Notes: generated by a model not told the origin, from the sequence alone. Shown: positions 49,173 to 58,730, counted from the first letter of the stretch. The stretch: 64,000 nt of DNA from CALINF01 sp039990395 (GCA_039990395.1 JBDXFZ010000146.1:744001-808000); one strand, 5' to 3'. Numbers and translations are program-made.

Positions 49173-49218
49173 TCCGCTGCGACGTGTAGTGGAATAACCC
49201 GCAATGAGGAATCGCTGA

Positions 49219-50739
49219 ATGTGTGGTCTGGTTGGATTGGTAGGTAAGGGCAACGTGGCCCCTGAAATCTACGATGCGCTGACAGTACTACAGCATCGGG
49301 GGCAGGATGCTGCTGGCATCATGACCTGCGCTGGCGGCAAGTTTAGCCAACGTAAGAGTGAGGGTCTGGTGCGCGACGTATTCAGGCAGCATCATATGCA
49401 GCGACTGCAAGGCGGAATCGGTATCGGCCACGTCCGTTATCCCACGGCAGGTAGCTCTGGTCCGGCACTGGCCCAGCCTTTCTACGTTAATTCTCCCTAT
49501 GGCATAGCACTCGCACACAACGGCAACCTAACAAATGCCGAGACGCTAAAGCGAGAGCTGTTTCAGGACGATCTGCGACATCTGAATACGGATTCAGATT
49601 CAGAAGTGTTGCTCAACATCTTTGCCCACGAACTTCAAACGCTGGGCAAGCTCAGCCCTCAGGCGGATGATATTTTTACGGCAGTAAAAGCGGTACATAA
49701 GCGCTGTCGAGGTGGTTATGCCGCTGTTGCTATGCTGGTTAATTACGGCGTAGTGGCGTTTCGGGACCCCTATGGTATTCGCCCACTCGTGGTGGGCGTC
49801 AGGGAAACGGAGGCGGGGCAGCAGCACATGGTGGCATCCGAGAGTGTTGCACTGGATGTACTCGGATTTACCATGCTCGGCGATGTCGAGCCGGGGGAAG
49901 CCATCTTTATCGATATGGAAGGGGGCTTACACCGCCAGCAGTGTGCTACCGATCCGCAATTGCGCCCCTGTATATTTGAGCACGTGTATTTCGCGCGACC
50001 CGACTCGTTGATGGATGGGATATCCGTGTACAAGACCCGGATGCGCCAAGGCGAGGCATTAGCCAAAAAAATCCGCAAGCTACGACCCGAGCTGGAAATC
50101 GATGTAATTATTCCCATACCCGATACCAGCCGTATTGCCGCACAATCGATGGCGACCGAACTCGGTATCAAGTTCCGGGAAGGGTTCATGAAGAATCGCT
50201 ATATAGGGCGCACATTTATCATGCCCGGTCAGAATCAGCGCAAAAAATCTGTGCGGCAAAAATTGAACCCCGTACCCCTTGAGTTTGAGGGCAAGAACGT
50301 GATGCTGGTAGATGATTCTATTGTGCGTGGTACAACGTGTAAGCAAATTATCCAGATGGCGCGCGACGCTGGTGCGGCGAACGTGTATTTCGCCTCTGCG
50401 GCACCTGCAGTACGGTTTCCCAATGTCTATGGCATCGACATGCCATCGGCATCAGAGCTGATTGCCCACGGCCGCAGTGATGAAGAAGTTGGCGAGCTGA
50501 TTGGCGCAGACTGGCTGGTGTATCAGGATATGGATGCCCTGATCCAATGCTCGCAGGAAGGCAACCCGAAGGCGGATGGTTTCGACTGCTCCGTGTTCAG
50601 TGGTGAATACATTACCGGCGACATTGATCAGAATTACCTGGATCACGTTGAATCACTTCGCAATGACGATGCGCAAACCGAGCGCCGTGAGGTACTCGAG
50701 GCAGAGGGTGCGGTAGTCGGTCTGCATAACGATAGCTAG
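49219..50739 (+). CDS. purF: Amidophosphoribosyltransferase
   Basis: A 506-residue PurF, the first committed enzyme of purine synthesis (PRPP plus glutamine to phosphoribosylamine). The glutaminase nucleophile is Cys2 (MCGLVGLVG), exposed after Met removal without a propeptide, as in E. coli. The glutaminase domain has QHRGQDAAGI, HVRYPTAGSS and AHNGNLTN; the PRTase domain has the PRPP loop VMLVDDSIVRGTTCKQI. No iron-sulphur cluster cysteines of the Bacillus type are seen. GAGGA lies upstream. It is followed by metZ after 26 bases. Confidence 0.97.
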   Translation: MCGLVGLVGKGNVAPEIYDALTVLQHRGQDAAGIMTCAGGKFSQRKSEGLVRDVFRQHHMQRLQGGIGIGHVRYPTAGSSGPALAQPFYVNSPYGIALAHNGNLTNAETLKRELFQDDLRHLNTDSDSEVLLNIFAHELQTLGKLSPQADDIFTAVKAVHKRCRGGYAAVAMLVNYGVVAFRDPYGIRPLVVGVRETEAGQQHMVASESVALDVLGFTMLGDVEPGEAIFIDMEGGLHRQQCATDPQLRPCIFEHVYFARPDSLMDGISVYKTRMRQGEALAKKIRKLRPELEIDVIIPIPDTSRIAAQSMATELGIKFREGFMKNRYIGRTFIMPGQNQRKKSVRQKLNPVPLEFEGKNVMLVDDSIVRGTTCKQIIQMARDAGAANVYFASAAPAVRFPNVYGIDMPSASELIAHGRSDEEVGELIGADWLVYQDMDALIQCSQEGNPKADGFDCSVFSGEYITGDIDQNYLDHVESLRNDDAQTERREVLEAEGAVVGLHNDS

Positions 50740-50745
50740 AACGGA

Positions 50746-50758
50746 GCGGTGCTACCGC
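50746..50758 (+). promoter_or_regulatory. Small hairpin in front of metZ
   Basis: GCGGT-GCT-ACCGC forms a tight five-pair stem with a three-base loop directly over the region where the metZ ribosome site should lie (ATG at 50766). The whole purF-metZ gap is only 26 bases, too short for a SAM riboswitch. Confidence 0.3.
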
Positions 50759-50765
50759 GGTAATC

Positions 50766-51965
50766 ATGAGTAAAGAGAACGACAATGCCTTAGATGGCGC
50801 CCATTTGGATACTTTGGCAGTTCGTGCCGGCGTCCATCGTACTGCTGAAGGCGAACACGCAGAGCCTATCTTTGTGACGTCGAGCTATGTCTTTGACTCT
50901 GCAGAGGACGCTGCCGCGCGCTTTAATGGCGACAAGCCGGGTAATGTCTATTCCCGCTACACCAACCCTACGGTGCGCACGTTTGAAGAGCGTATTGCTG
51001 CACTGGAAGGCGCAGAGCAGGGTGTTGGTACTGCATCAGGTATGTCCGCGATTCTCAGTACCTGTATGGCATTACTCAAGGCAGGTGATCACGTTGTGTG
51101 TTCACGCAATGTATTTGGCACAACAACTAACTTGTTTGGTAAGTACCTCGCCCGCTTTGGTGTTGAGGTCTCCTTCGTACCGTTACTTGATCTTTCATTG
51201 TGGCGTAAAGCAATACGACCCAATACAGCGATGCTGTTTATGGAGACTCCCTCCAATCCGTTATGTGAAGTGGCCGATCTTGCCGGCATGTCTGCCATTG
51301 CCAAAGAGCAGGGTTGTCTGCTGGTTGTCGATAACTGTTTCTGCACGCCGGCGCTACAGACACCGTTGAGCTATGGCGCGGATATAGTGATTCATTCTGC
51401 GACCAAGTACCTAGATGGTCAGGGCCGTTGCGTGGGTGGCGCTGTGGTGGGGCGGCACGAACACATGAGCGAGGTCGTCACCTTTTTGCGTACCTGCGGA
51501 CCAACGATGAGTCCGTTTAATGCCTGGGTCTTTTTGAAGGGGCTTGAGACATTGCGTCTGCGCATGGAGGCTCACAGTGCATCAGCAATGGCACTTGCGC
51601 GATGGTTACATGAGCACGACGCCGTAGAACGTGTGTATTACGCCGGTCTGGAAGACCATGTGGGGCATGACTTAGCCGCGCGCCAGCAAAGTGGTTTTGG
51701 AGGGGTGCTGTCTTTTGAAGTGAAGGGCGGTCAAGCCGAAGCGTGGCGATGTATTGACGCCACGCAGATAATGTCACTCACAGCGAATCTCGGTGATGCC
51801 AAGACGACAATCGTCCATCCGGCAACAACCACGCACGGCAGGCTCTCAGCTGAGGACCGCGCCGTGGCAGGTATCACAGACAATCTTATTCGTGTCGCTG
51901 TGGGCCTTGAGCATATAGAAGATCTCAAGGCTGATTTGCAGCGCGGGCTATCACTATTGGGATAG
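50766..51965 (+). CDS. metZ: O-succinylhomoserine sulfhydrylase
   Basis: A 399-residue PLP enzyme of the cystathionine-gamma family that makes homocysteine directly from succinylhomoserine and sulphide. Conserved parts are DTLAVRAGVHRTAEGEHAEP, NVYSRYTNPTVRTFEERIAALEG (quoted in parts: SRYTNPT is the PLP-phosphate contact), VDNCFCTPALQTPLSYGADI, the Schiff-base Lys214 in SATKYLDGQGRCVGGAVVG, and SLTANLGDAKTTIVHPATTT. The purF-metZ order is that of Pseudomonas, where metZ has this assignment. Family members differ only subtly, so acetyl- versus succinyl-homoserine preference is by context. Confidence 0.92.
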   Translation: MSKENDNALDGAHLDTLAVRAGVHRTAEGEHAEPIFVTSSYVFDSAEDAAARFNGDKPGNVYSRYTNPTVRTFEERIAALEGAEQGVGTASGMSAILSTCMALLKAGDHVVCSRNVFGTTTNLFGKYLARFGVEVSFVPLLDLSLWRKAIRPNTAMLFMETPSNPLCEVADLAGMSAIAKEQGCLLVVDNCFCTPALQTPLSYGADIVIHSATKYLDGQGRCVGGAVVGRHEHMSEVVTFLRTCGPTMSPFNAWVFLKGLETLRLRMEAHSASAMALARWLHEHDAVERVYYAGLEDHVGHDLAARQQSGFGGVLSFEVKGGQAEAWRCIDATQIMSLTANLGDAKTTIVHPATTTHGRLSAEDRAVAGITDNLIRVAVGLEHIEDLKADLQRGLSLLG

Positions 51966-52047
51966 CCCTCGATGTATGAGTGCAGCGCAAAATTCAGGTG
52001 TCGCTGCCACTACATTAACCACTAACTGATAAACAGAGAGGGCACGC

Positions 52048-52974
52048 ATGCACCTTCAGGCACTCGTCGATAGTGCGGTAAAAGAGGTTAGTAGTGTGTT
52101 ACTGGGTAAGGAGGCGCAGGTTCGCCTAGCGCTTTGCTGCTTGTTTTCACGTGGCCATCTCCTGATTGAAGATTTACCAGGCATGGGTAAAACCACGTTG
52201 TCTCACGCGCTTGCTGATGTGCTGGGGCTTAGTTATCAGCGCGTACAGTTCACCAGTGACTTGCTGCCTGCCGACATATTGGGCGTGTCGGTTTACGATC
52301 GTAACGACGGCAGCTTTACCTTTCATCCCGGCCCCGTCTTTACCCAGGTTTTGCTGGCGGATGAAATTAACCGTACAACACCTCGTACTCAGAGCGCGCT
52401 CTTAGAGGCGATGGCGGAAGGGCAGGTCACAGTGGAGGGGGAAACCCGACCGTTACCTGAGCCCTTTTTCGTGATTGCTACTCAAAACCCTATTCATCAG
52501 AGCGGGACCTATCCTCTCCCGGAGTCGCAGTTGGATCGATTCCTGATGCGGCTTGAGCTGGGTTACCCCGACCCGCGAGCCGAGCGGCAATTGTTTGAAA
52601 AACGCAGTAGCGCCGATGCACAGCCAGCACTACAGACGCGTATTTCAGGCGAACAACTTGAGCAGATACGCCAGTCTGCTGCACAGGTTCAAACGTCAGA
52701 TAACCTGCTCGATTATCTTCAACGCATTGTCGCTTACTCTCGCCAATCAGCAGAATTCGCCGTGGGATTGTCTCCGCGCGGCGCACTCGCATTGCTAGAC
52801 TGTGCTAAAACCTGGGCATTGATGAACAACCGGGGGCATGTGGTACCCGAGGATGTTCAGATGGTTATGTCTGCAGTGGCAGCGCATAGACTGATCCCCA
52901 GCGGGGAATACGCCGGCGATGGCTCGGCACTGGTCGCATTACTGGCGCGTAACGTTGATGTCATAGGCCCCTGA
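52048..52974 (+). CDS. MoxR-type AAA+ ATPase
   Basis: A 308-residue MoxR ATPase. Walker A is DLPGMGKTTLSHAL (around residue 45) and Walker B is QVLLADEINRTTPRTQSALLEA, with the sensor/arginine region DRFLMRLELGYPDPRAE and the C-terminal lid PRGALALLDCAKTWALMNNR. GAGAGGG lies ahead of the ATG at 52048. Together with the next two genes (gap 12 bases, then a four-base overlap) it forms a MoxR-DUF58-transglutaminase operon. MoxR proteins act as chaperone-like ATPases; here the substrates are probably the two membrane proteins encoded downstream (inference). Confidence 0.93.
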   Translation: MHLQALVDSAVKEVSSVLLGKEAQVRLALCCLFSRGHLLIEDLPGMGKTTLSHALADVLGLSYQRVQFTSDLLPADILGVSVYDRNDGSFTFHPGPVFTQVLLADEINRTTPRTQSALLEAMAEGQVTVEGETRPLPEPFFVIATQNPIHQSGTYPLPESQLDRFLMRLELGYPDPRAERQLFEKRSSADAQPALQTRISGEQLEQIRQSAAQVQTSDNLLDYLQRIVAYSRQSAEFAVGLSPRGALALLDCAKTWALMNNRGHVVPEDVQMVMSAVAAHRLIPSGEYAGDGSALVALLARNVDVIGP

Positions 52975-52986
52975 GGGGTAATCGGG

Positions 52987-53982
52987 ATGTCCACGACATC
53001 TGCATCGGTTGAAGCCTCGGGGTTGAAAGCGCGCTGGCAAGCTCGCTTTCGCAAGTGGGTTAATCGACGAATCCCGCCGTCCAGATCGGTAACGCTTGAT
53101 CAAAAGCGTATTTTCATTTTTCCCTCACGCGTGGGATTCTTCTTCGGGTTCTGCCTATTGTTGATGTTGATGACCTCTATCAACTACGAAAACAATATGG
53201 GCTTTGCACTGACCTTTTTGCTGGCCACGTTGTTTGTCGTAGCGGTGCTGCATACCTACGCCAACCTGTCGGGACTGACCATTCGGGCGATTCGTGCTCA
53301 GTCGGCGTTTCCCGGGCAACAGGCTGAGTTCGAGATTCAGATAGAGCGGGGTAAGCGGCGTGATCACTATGGATTGCTGATCAAGTGGCCCGACAGCACC
53401 GATGAGCTGATATCGCTAGAGGAAGCCGATGCACAGAGTGTACACCTACACGCACCAGTGGGTCAGCGCGGCTGGTATAACCCCGGTAGGTTGCTTATTG
53501 AGAGTACTTATCCTCTGGGGTGCTTGCGCTGCTGGACCTGGATAGACCTAGATCTGCATGCGCTGGTTTACCCTGCGCCGCTGGCCTCGGCGGAGTTACC
53601 TGGCTTGGCGAGTGATCAGCCCGATGGCGCTGCGTTGCCAGTAGTGGGGAGTGACGACTTTTATGGCTTTCGCGAATATCGCGAGGGTGATTCATTACGG
53701 CAGGTGTACTGGAAGGGACTCGCGCGCGGCCAAAGTCTGCAGAGTAAATACTATGCAGCCTATGCTGATCGCAGTGTTTGGCTCGACTGGGATTTGTTTC
53801 CGGGACTAGGTATAGAGCAGCGTCTTTCGCATCTGTGCTACTGGGCACTTGAGTTTGATCGCAGTGGGGACGAATTTGGTTTGCGTTTGCCGGGCGTGAC
53901 GCTTGCCCCTGGCTGGGGAGAGAAACATCGCGAGGCAGTGCTTAAAGCGCTCGCGCTGCATGGACTTGAGGGCAGCGTATGA
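52987..53982 (+). CDS. DUF58 domain membrane protein
   Basis: A 331-residue protein. Two helices close to the N-terminus (FIFPSRVGFFFGFCLLLMLM and MGFALTFLLATLFVVAVLH) are followed by a cytoplasmic or periplasmic beta-rich stretch and the DUF58 domain, whose signature is FREYREGDSLRQVYWKGLAR (about residues 220-240). It is the standard MoxR partner, but the von Willebrand A (BatA/BatB) genes that often follow are absent. Its stop and the next ATG overlap (ATGA). The function of DUF58 is unknown; in this operon it may help place or regulate the transglutaminase-like protein. Confidence 0.9.
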   Translation: MSTTSASVEASGLKARWQARFRKWVNRRIPPSRSVTLDQKRIFIFPSRVGFFFGFCLLLMLMTSINYENNMGFALTFLLATLFVVAVLHTYANLSGLTIRAIRAQSAFPGQQAEFEIQIERGKRRDHYGLLIKWPDSTDELISLEEADAQSVHLHAPVGQRGWYNPGRLLIESTYPLGCLRCWTWIDLDLHALVYPAPLASAELPGLASDQPDGAALPVVGSDDFYGFREYREGDSLRQVYWKGLARGQSLQSKYYAAYADRSVWLDWDLFPGLGIEQRLSHLCYWALEFDRSGDEFGLRLPGVTLAPGWGEKHREAVLKALALHGLEGSV

Positions 53983-55991
53983 CTCTCGAGCAGCAAATAC
54001 CGCGTAATGCCTTGGCCTGGATAATTATCTCCCTGTTTACGCTGGTCGCCCCTCACATAGAGCGAATACCGGTTTGGGTGCTGTTGGTATACGTGTTGGC
54101 CTCTGCTTGGCGAATTCAGGTGTTTCGAGGTCGTTGGTCGTTTCCCGGACGTTGGATCAAATTCTCGCTGATCATCAGCTGCTTTGTTGGAATTTATCTC
54201 AGCTTCGGCTCATTGATCGGGTTGGAGCCGACAGTCGCATTACTGTTGTCGGCGTTTGCGTTGAAACTAATCGAGTTGGTGCATCGCAAAGATGCTTATG
54301 TACTCATTTTTTTGGGTTACTTTGTTTGCCTCACAGAGTTCCTGTTCTCGCAGGATATCTTGCTGGTTCTCTACTCCCTTATGAATGTACTGCTGGTTAC
54401 AACAGCATTGATAGCCCTGCATCATCCGGGTGAACAGCGGTTCAACTGGAAGAGCTTTCGCCTTGGCTCAATCATGCTGATGCAAGCGTTTCCGATGATG
54501 GTGGTGTTGTTCTTCTTGTTTCCTCGGATTGGGCCCTTGTGGACAGTGCCCATCAAGAGTCATTCCGCAAAGACGGGTATGAGCGACTTTATGCGGCCTG
54601 GCGACGTATCTAATCTGAGCCAGTCATCGGCCGTAGCCTTTAGAGCTCAGTTCGACGGCGACATCCCACCGTCGTCCCAGTTGTATTGGCGTGGGTTGGT
54701 AATGAGTCGCTTGAATGATGGCGCGTGGTCGAGCCTTGGCTACTATGATGTTCCCGCCCCGGAGCGCAGATTGCGCCGCCCCGAGCAGACTGGTGAGCCA
54801 CAGGAATACAGCGTTATTCTTGAACCAACCCAGCAAAACTGGCTATTTGCCCTGCGCTATTCGCAGTCGCTCACCAGTGGCGTAATGGAAGCGCCGGACT
54901 TTCGTTTGTTCTCTCCGGTGATAGTAGAGAACGACCACGTCTACAGGGCCAGATTGTGGCGGGATACGGAGTTGGAGCCGGAGCTAAGCGAGTGGCGGCG
55001 CGATACAGAGCTCAAACTGCCTGTGGGCGAAAACCCCCGCACAGTTGCACTTGCGCAGCGCTTACGAAGTGAAGCAGGTAGCGACAGAGAGTTCGCACAA
55101 ACCGTAATGCGCCGATTTTCGCAGGCACCGTACAGCTACACGTTACAGCCACCACTTCTGGGTGAGAATCCCATGGACGCATTTCTGTTTGAGACTCGCA
55201 GTGGCTTTTGTGAGCACTATGCCTACGCCTTCGCGGTTATGATGCGCGCCGGTGGTGTTCCTGCCAGAGTGATTGGAGGTTATCTGGGCGGGGAAGTGAA
55301 CCCGGTGAACCAAACAGTTATTGTCCATCAGTTTGACGCACATGCCTGGACAGAAATCTGGTTGGAAGGTGAAGGCTGGGTGCGTTTCGATCCAACCTCC
55401 GCCGTGGCGCCAGATCGCATAGAGTGGGGTCTTGAGCGTGCTGTAGCAGGCGAGGGGACCTTCCTCTCATCCTCGCCGCTCTCACCATTGCGTTACCGTA
55501 ACATCGACTTTATTAATGCCGTTCGCCTTCGGTACGAAGCGTTAACTTACCGTTGGCAGAGTTGGGTTGTTAATTTCAACAGCGATCAGCAATATCAAAT
55601 ACTGCAGGATTTTTTTGGTGACATCAGTGCGCGCAAATTTATCGTAGCGCTGATGGGTACCTGGGCTTTGGTGTTGATTCCCGTGGCACTTTCGCTACTA
55701 CTAAAGCGTAGAACTCATTCCCTTAAACCCTGGGATAAGTTGTATCTCAGATTCTGCGCCAGGTTGGCGCGACAGGGAATCGTGCGAGATGCCGGGGAAG
55801 CGCCGGGCGATTTTGCAGAGCGCGTAAAGCGCCAAAGGCCATCGGTTGCGAATGAGGTAGACACGATTACAGGGCTCTATATTGCGCTGGCTTATCAGGC
55901 GGACAGTGATAACTCTACCGACAAGGCAAAAGAGTTACAGCGCACGCTGAGCCGGTCGGTCAGGCGTTTTCAGCTGCAGCCATTACGTTAG
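53979..55991 (+). CDS. tgpA: Membrane transglutaminase-like protein TgpA (DUF3488-TGc-DUF4129)
   Basis: A 670-residue protein. An N-terminal block of about six helices (DUF3488; for example ILLVLYSLMNVLLVTTALIAL and MLMQAFPMMVVLFFLFPRIG) is followed by a periplasmic transglutaminase core. The triad is Cys411 (RSGFCEHYAYAFAVMMR), His454 (HQFDAHAWTEIW) and Asp470 (WVRFDPTSAVAP). A last helix (KFIVALMGTWALVLIPVAL) leads to a cytoplasmic DUF4129 tail. In P. aeruginosa the homologue TgpA is essential; its substrate is not known to me. The full triad shows it should be active. It is the last gene of the operon; a polypurine stretch follows its stop. Confidence 0.92.
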   Translation: MTLEQQIPRNALAWIIISLFTLVAPHIERIPVWVLLVYVLASAWRIQVFRGRWSFPGRWIKFSLIISCFVGIYLSFGSLIGLEPTVALLLSAFALKLIELVHRKDAYVLIFLGYFVCLTEFLFSQDILLVLYSLMNVLLVTTALIALHHPGEQRFNWKSFRLGSIMLMQAFPMMVVLFFLFPRIGPLWTVPIKSHSAKTGMSDFMRPGDVSNLSQSSAVAFRAQFDGDIPPSSQLYWRGLVMSRLNDGAWSSLGYYDVPAPERRLRRPEQTGEPQEYSVILEPTQQNWLFALRYSQSLTSGVMEAPDFRLFSPVIVENDHVYRARLWRDTELEPELSEWRRDTELKLPVGENPRTVALAQRLRSEAGSDREFAQTVMRRFSQAPYSYTLQPPLLGENPMDAFLFETRSGFCEHYAYAFAVMMRAGGVPARVIGGYLGGEVNPVNQTVIVHQFDAHAWTEIWLEGEGWVRFDPTSAVAPDRIEWGLERAVAGEGTFLSSSPLSPLRYRNIDFINAVRLRYEALTYRWQSWVVNFNSDQQYQILQDFFGDISARKFIVALMGTWALVLIPVALSLLLKRRTHSLKPWDKLYLRFCARLARQGIVRDAGEAPGDFAERVKRQRPSVANEVDTITGLYIALAYQADSDNSTDKAKELQRTLSRSVRRFQLQPLR

Positions 55992-56020
55992 GCTGATAGC
56001 AGAAATGGGTGTTGCTGCTT

Positions 56021-56069
56021 AAGAGTAGGGTAGGGGAGAGGAGCAGAGAGAAGATAGGAAAGAGGAAAG
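56021..56069 (+). repeat. Polypurine tract between tgpA and acnB
   Basis: 45 of 49 bases are purines (exceptions at 56026, 56031, 56044 and 56055), with G runs of three to four (GGGTAGGGGAGAGGAG). On the acnB strand it is a polypyrimidine tract directly behind the terminator hairpin. Confidence 0.5.
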
Positions 56070-56100
56070 TGCAATCTCCACCGCAGGGCAGAGATTGCAC
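56066..56100 (-). terminator. Probable intrinsic terminator of acnB
   Basis: GTGCAATCTC (56069-56078) pairs perfectly with GAGATTGCAC (56091-56100), ten base pairs with a 12-base loop. On the minus strand it is followed by TTTCCTCTTTCC. It lies just after the acnB stop at 56115, in the gap between convergent tgpA and acnB, and could also stop tgpA transcripts. Confidence 0.65.
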
Positions 56101-56114
56101 ACTTATTGCTTTAC

Positions 56115-58730
56115 TCAGGCGCTTAGCTCGGTGATTTCGACAGCCGCGATGCGCTTGCCTTCTTCTGCACCTTGCTGAAACTCTACTATCTGGTCGAAGT
56201 TCATATAGCGGTAAATTTCGTCAGACATCGAGTCCAGGTTCTGCGCGTACTCCATGTACTCCTCTGGCGTAGGCAGTTTACCCAATACTGCGCCCACGGC
56301 TGCTAGTTCCGCAGAGGTAAGGTAAACGTTAGCGCCATCGCCCAATCGATTGGGAAAGTTACGGGTCGACGTCGATAGCACAGTTGAATTTGCCGCTACC
56401 CGTGCCTGGTTACCCATGCACAAAGAACAACCTGGCATCTCCGTGCGAGCACCGGCCGCGCCAAAGATGTTGTAGTAGCCTTCTTCCATCAACAAGTGCT
56501 CGTCCATGCGCGTTGGGGGCACGATCCACATACGGGTTGAAATCGTGCCCTTGTGTTGCTCCAACAGTTTGCCGGCCGCTCTGAAGTGACCGATGTTGGT
56601 CATGCAGCTACCGATGAATACTTCATCAACCTTATCTCCGGCCACCGATGACAACAGGCGTGCATCGTCAGGGTCGTTGGGGCAGCAAACAACAGGTTCT
56701 GTCACGTCAGCCAGGTCTATTTCAATGACTGCCGTGTACTCGGCGTCGGCATCTGCTTTCAGTAGGGAAGGGCTTGCCAGCCATTCTTCCATTTTGACTG
56801 CGCGTCGCTCGAGTGTGCGCGCGTCGCCATAACCTTCTGCCACCATAGACCTTAATAGTACGACGTTGGAGCGCAGGTACTCGGCAATAGTGTCTTCGTC
56901 CAGCGCAATGGTGCAGCCAGCAGCCGAACGTTCTGCGGAGGCATCAGACAGCTCAAAGGCTTGCTCTACTGTGAGCCCTTTCAGTCCCTCAATCTCAAGG
57001 ATGCGACCAGAGAAGATATTCTTTTTACCTTTCTTGTCGACGGTCAGTAGGCCTTCCTGAATAGCGTAATAGGGAATGGCATGCACAAGATCTCGCAGTG
57101 TAATGCCGGGCTGCATTTCACCCTTAAAGCGTACCAATACCGATTCAGGCATATCCAATGGCATAACACCGGTAGCAGCAGCGAAAGCCACCAGCCCCGA
57201 TCCTGCCGGGAACGATATACCCATGGGGAAGCGGGTGTGTGAGTCTCCGCCGGTACCCACTGTGTCTGGCAGTAGCATGCGGTTGAGCCAAGAGTGGATA
57301 ATGCCATCTCCTGGTCGCAGTGAGACACCGCCACGCGTCATAATAAAATCTGGCAGACTGTGCTGAGTGTCAATATCAACGGGCTTGGGGTAGGCCGCAG
57401 TGTGGCAGAACGACTGCATGGTCAGATCGGCAGAAAAGCCCAGGCAGGCAAGATCTTTGAGTTCATCGCGCGTCATCGGCCCTGTTGTATCCTGAGAGCC
57501 AACAGTAGTCATGCGTGGCTCGCAGTACGTGCCGGGTCGAATGCCGTCAGTACCACAGGCTCTGCCGACCATTTTCTGGCCAAGTGTGAAGCCTTTGCCC
57601 GTGTCTTCGGGTTGGTCTGGTGTGCGAAACAGGTCGCCGGTGCCTAGACCTAGCGCTTCGCGAGCGCGTGTGGTGAGGCCGCGTCCAATAATCAAGTTGA
57701 TACGCCCACCTGCGCGCACTTCGTCCAGTAACACCTGCGACTTGAGTTCAAACTCCGACAGAACATCGCCCGACTCAGATAGGATCTTGCCGTCGTAGGG
57801 GCGGATTTCGATGATGTCGCCCATGCCCAGGTTATCGACTGGCGCTTCGAATACCAGTGCACCGGCATCTTCCATCGTATTGTAGAAAATGGGTGCGACC
57901 TTGCCGCCGATACAAATACCACCGCCTTTCTTGTTCGGTACGCCGCTAATATCGTCGCCGAAGAACCACAAGACAGAATTGGTGGCGGACTTACGTGATG
58001 AGCCAGTACCCACGACATCACCGACGAAGGCCACGGGAACGCCTTTGGCCTGAATGTCTGCAACTTGCTGCATGGGGCCTGTCACACCATGCTCAGCTGG
58101 CTCTAGACCGTCTCGTGTCATTTTGTACATTGCCAGCGCGTGCAGTGGTATATCAGGGCGCGACCATGCATCCGGGGCCGGTGAAAGATCGTCAGTATTG
58201 GTTTCGCCGGTGACTTTAAATACGGCAACCTTGATCGACTCTGGCACGCTGTCTCGTGAAGTAAACCACTCGCCGTCTGCCCAGGATTGCATCACTGCTT
58301 TGGCATTCTCATTGCCATTGCTCGCCAGCTCTGCCACATCGTGAAAAGCATCGAACATGAGCAAAGTGTGCTTTAGCTCTGTAGCCGCCAGCGCACCCAG
58401 GGCGTCGTCTGTCAGCAGCTCTACCAACGTAGAGATGTTGTAACCGCCGTGCATATCACCCAGTAGCTTCACCGCTGCTGCGGGGTCGATCAGTTCGCAG
58501 GGCGCTTCACTTTTGGCTATAGCAGAGAGGAAGCCCGCTTTTACGTAGGCTGCTTCATCTACGCCGGGAGGCACGCGTGTAGACAGTAGTTCCAGCAGAA
58601 AATCGCCTTCTCCCGCAGGAGGATTTTTAATGAGCTCAATCAGCCCTGCGGTTTGCTCGGCGCTCAAAGGCTTGGGTGGAATGTTTTGTTGCGCGCGTTC
58701 GGCGACGTGTTGGCGATAGGCTTCGAGCAC
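56115..58730 (-). CDS. acnB: Bifunctional aconitate hydratase 2 / 2-methylisocitrate dehydratase
   Basis: An 871-residue AcnB of the TCA cycle. The N-terminal HEAT-like domain (first 160 residues, LEAYRQHVAERAQQNIPPKP) precedes the swivel domain, an order specific to AcnB. Cluster cysteines are in FIGSCMTNIGHFRAAG and PGCSLCMGNQARV. Other motifs are GDVVGTGSSRKSATNSVLWF and VGTGGDSHTRFPMGIS. The start is GTG 58730, with AGGAG seven bases upstream. The length matches the family (865). A terminator hairpin follows. Iron-responsive moonlighting of AcnB is known in other bacteria, not testable here. Confidence 0.97.
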   Translation of the reverse strand: MLEAYRQHVAERAQQNIPPKPLSAEQTAGLIELIKNPPAGEGDFLLELLSTRVPPGVDEAAYVKAGFLSAIAKSEAPCELIDPAAAVKLLGDMHGGYNISTLVELLTDDALGALAATELKHTLLMFDAFHDVAELASNGNENAKAVMQSWADGEWFTSRDSVPESIKVAVFKVTGETNTDDLSPAPDAWSRPDIPLHALAMYKMTRDGLEPAEHGVTGPMQQVADIQAKGVPVAFVGDVVGTGSSRKSATNSVLWFFGDDISGVPNKKGGGICIGGKVAPIFYNTMEDAGALVFEAPVDNLGMGDIIEIRPYDGKILSESGDVLSEFELKSQVLLDEVRAGGRINLIIGRGLTTRAREALGLGTGDLFRTPDQPEDTGKGFTLGQKMVGRACGTDGIRPGTYCEPRMTTVGSQDTTGPMTRDELKDLACLGFSADLTMQSFCHTAAYPKPVDIDTQHSLPDFIMTRGGVSLRPGDGIIHSWLNRMLLPDTVGTGGDSHTRFPMGISFPAGSGLVAFAAATGVMPLDMPESVLVRFKGEMQPGITLRDLVHAIPYYAIQEGLLTVDKKGKKNIFSGRILEIEGLKGLTVEQAFELSDASAERSAAGCTIALDEDTIAEYLRSNVVLLRSMVAEGYGDARTLERRAVKMEEWLASPSLLKADADAEYTAVIEIDLADVTEPVVCCPNDPDDARLLSSVAGDKVDEVFIGSCMTNIGHFRAAGKLLEQHKGTISTRMWIVPPTRMDEHLLMEEGYYNIFGAAGARTEMPGCSLCMGNQARVAANSTVLSTSTRNFPNRLGDGANVYLTSAELAAVGAVLGKLPTPEEYMEYAQNLDSMSDEIYRYMNFDQIVEFQQGAEEGKRIAAVEITELSA

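Noticed and set aside
50740..50765. SAM-responsive riboswitch before metZ
   Set aside because: Only 26 bases separate purF and metZ, too short for any known SAM riboswitch.
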